Assembly (NCBI RefSeq): GCF_000420085.1
Contig: NZ_ATUG01000001.1
Location: 434,001-498,000 of the forward strand
Length of the DNA: 64,000 bases
Reading direction: 5' to 3'
From: Desulfospira joergensenii DSM 10085
Lineage (GTDB): Bacteria > Desulfobacterota > Desulfobacteria > Desulfobacterales > Desulfobacteraceae
Shown one piece after another: positions 63,734-64,000 of the stretch. Within the stretch, counting starts at the first letter, position 1; each line of letters starts with the position of its first letter. The notes under the pieces were generated by a model, which was given only the letters and a program-made list of their open reading frames with translations, ran no database searches and was not told where the DNA came from. The position numbers and the translations under genes were made by a program.

Positions 63734-64000
63734 ATGAAATTGCAGCAAATACGCAATGCTACACTTAAACTCACCTATGCCGGGAAGGTTCTGCTAACTG
63801 ATCCTTATTTAGCGGAGAAACACTCCATGGTGTCATACAGAGGGGATCAATGGAGCCCGCTTGTGGAATTACCATTTTCTATTAATGATGTCCTTGACGG
63901 GGTGGAGATGGTACTTATTTCACATATTCATTCAGATCATTTTGATAAAACAGCTCAAAAAAATATATCCAAAAAGCTACCTCTTTATTGTCAGCCGGCA
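63734..64000 (+). CDS. Metallo-beta-lactamase-fold hydrolase (UlaG-like), partial
   Basis: The frame starts at 63734 with AAGGAGT upstream and runs off the right edge; 89 codons are present. It begins MKLQQIRNATLKLTYAGKVL, then LTDPYLAEKHSM, and reaches the zinc motif HIHSDHFD (HxHxDH) of the metallo-beta-lactamase superfamily. The sequence LKLTYAGKVLLTDP matches the UlaG-like branch. Substrate unknown. The long intergenic gap before it suggests its own promoter. Confidence 0.85.
   Translation, partial: MKLQQIRNATLKLTYAGKVLLTDPYLAEKHSMVSYRGDQWSPLVELPFSINDVLDGVEMVLISHIHSDHFDKTAQKNISKKLPLYCQPA

Overview
The window looks like chromosome from an anaerobic, sulfate-reducing member of the Desulfobacterota, probably Desulfobacterales. 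This is inferred from gene content, not from a marker gene: a DsrP-like membrane subunit, a heterodisulfide-reductase-type selenoprotein, corrinoid methyl transfer genes, an ADP-forming acyl-CoA synthetase, 2-hydroxyacyl-CoA dehydratase genes and a nickel superoxide dismutase. No rRNA, tRNA or CRISPR array was seen.

Region by region. 1-10 kb: split ADP-forming acyl-CoA synthetase, a rubrerythrin-like protein, an epimerase-like protein, MFS and EamA transporters, an AraC regulator, a structured repeat element, a hydrolase and a decayed solute-binding protein gene. 9.6-16.5 kb: an orphan DsrP-like quinone-interacting protein behind a very large MalT/BTAD-type regulator, an orphan TIR protein, a membrane-protein gene broken by one stop codon, a GFA-family protein and a lipoprotein. 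16.7-31 kb: the most striking block, a corrinoid demethylation island. It holds a frameshifted Lrp regulator, two MttB-family methyltransferases, a FAD amine oxidoreductase, a complete TRAP transporter, threonine dehydrogenase (tdh), 2-amino-3-ketobutyrate CoA ligase (kbl), a corrinoid protein and a pterin-dependent methyltransferase. It is interrupted by an IS element, flanked by a ~193-bp direct repeat of the methyltransferase 3' end, and followed by gene debris (31.0-31.6 kb). The set suggests uptake and stepwise demethylation of an N-methylated amino acid or betaine, with methyl groups passed to tetrahydrofolate and the skeleton cleaved to glycine and acetyl-CoA.

31.7-42 kb: a DUF2889 protein, an alkyltransferase-like DNA repair protein, an amino-acid ABC system without its ATPase, the glnK-amtB pair behind a sigma-54 promoter, a geranylgeranyl-reductase-like flavoprotein, a LysE exporter, an exported Ni superoxide dismutase and small conserved proteins. 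42-50.5 kb: a PocR-domain hybrid kinase and a TetR-controlled operon of acyl-CoA ligase, two dehydratase subunits and an ATP-dependent activase. 50.5-64 kb: TPR, peptidase and CGGC proteins, then a selenoprotein (in-frame TGA plus SECIS hairpin) that combines HdrC-type FeS and CCG domains. These are followed by a hybrid kinase, RpoH, a TPR lipoprotein, a LolB-like lipoprotein, an Mrp ATPase, a dGTPase, a UPF0280 protein and the start of a metallo-hydrolase.

The strongest leads are the selenoprotein, the Tdh/Kbl-linked demethylation island with its flanking duplication, the slippery-site Lrp gene and the branched repeat element.
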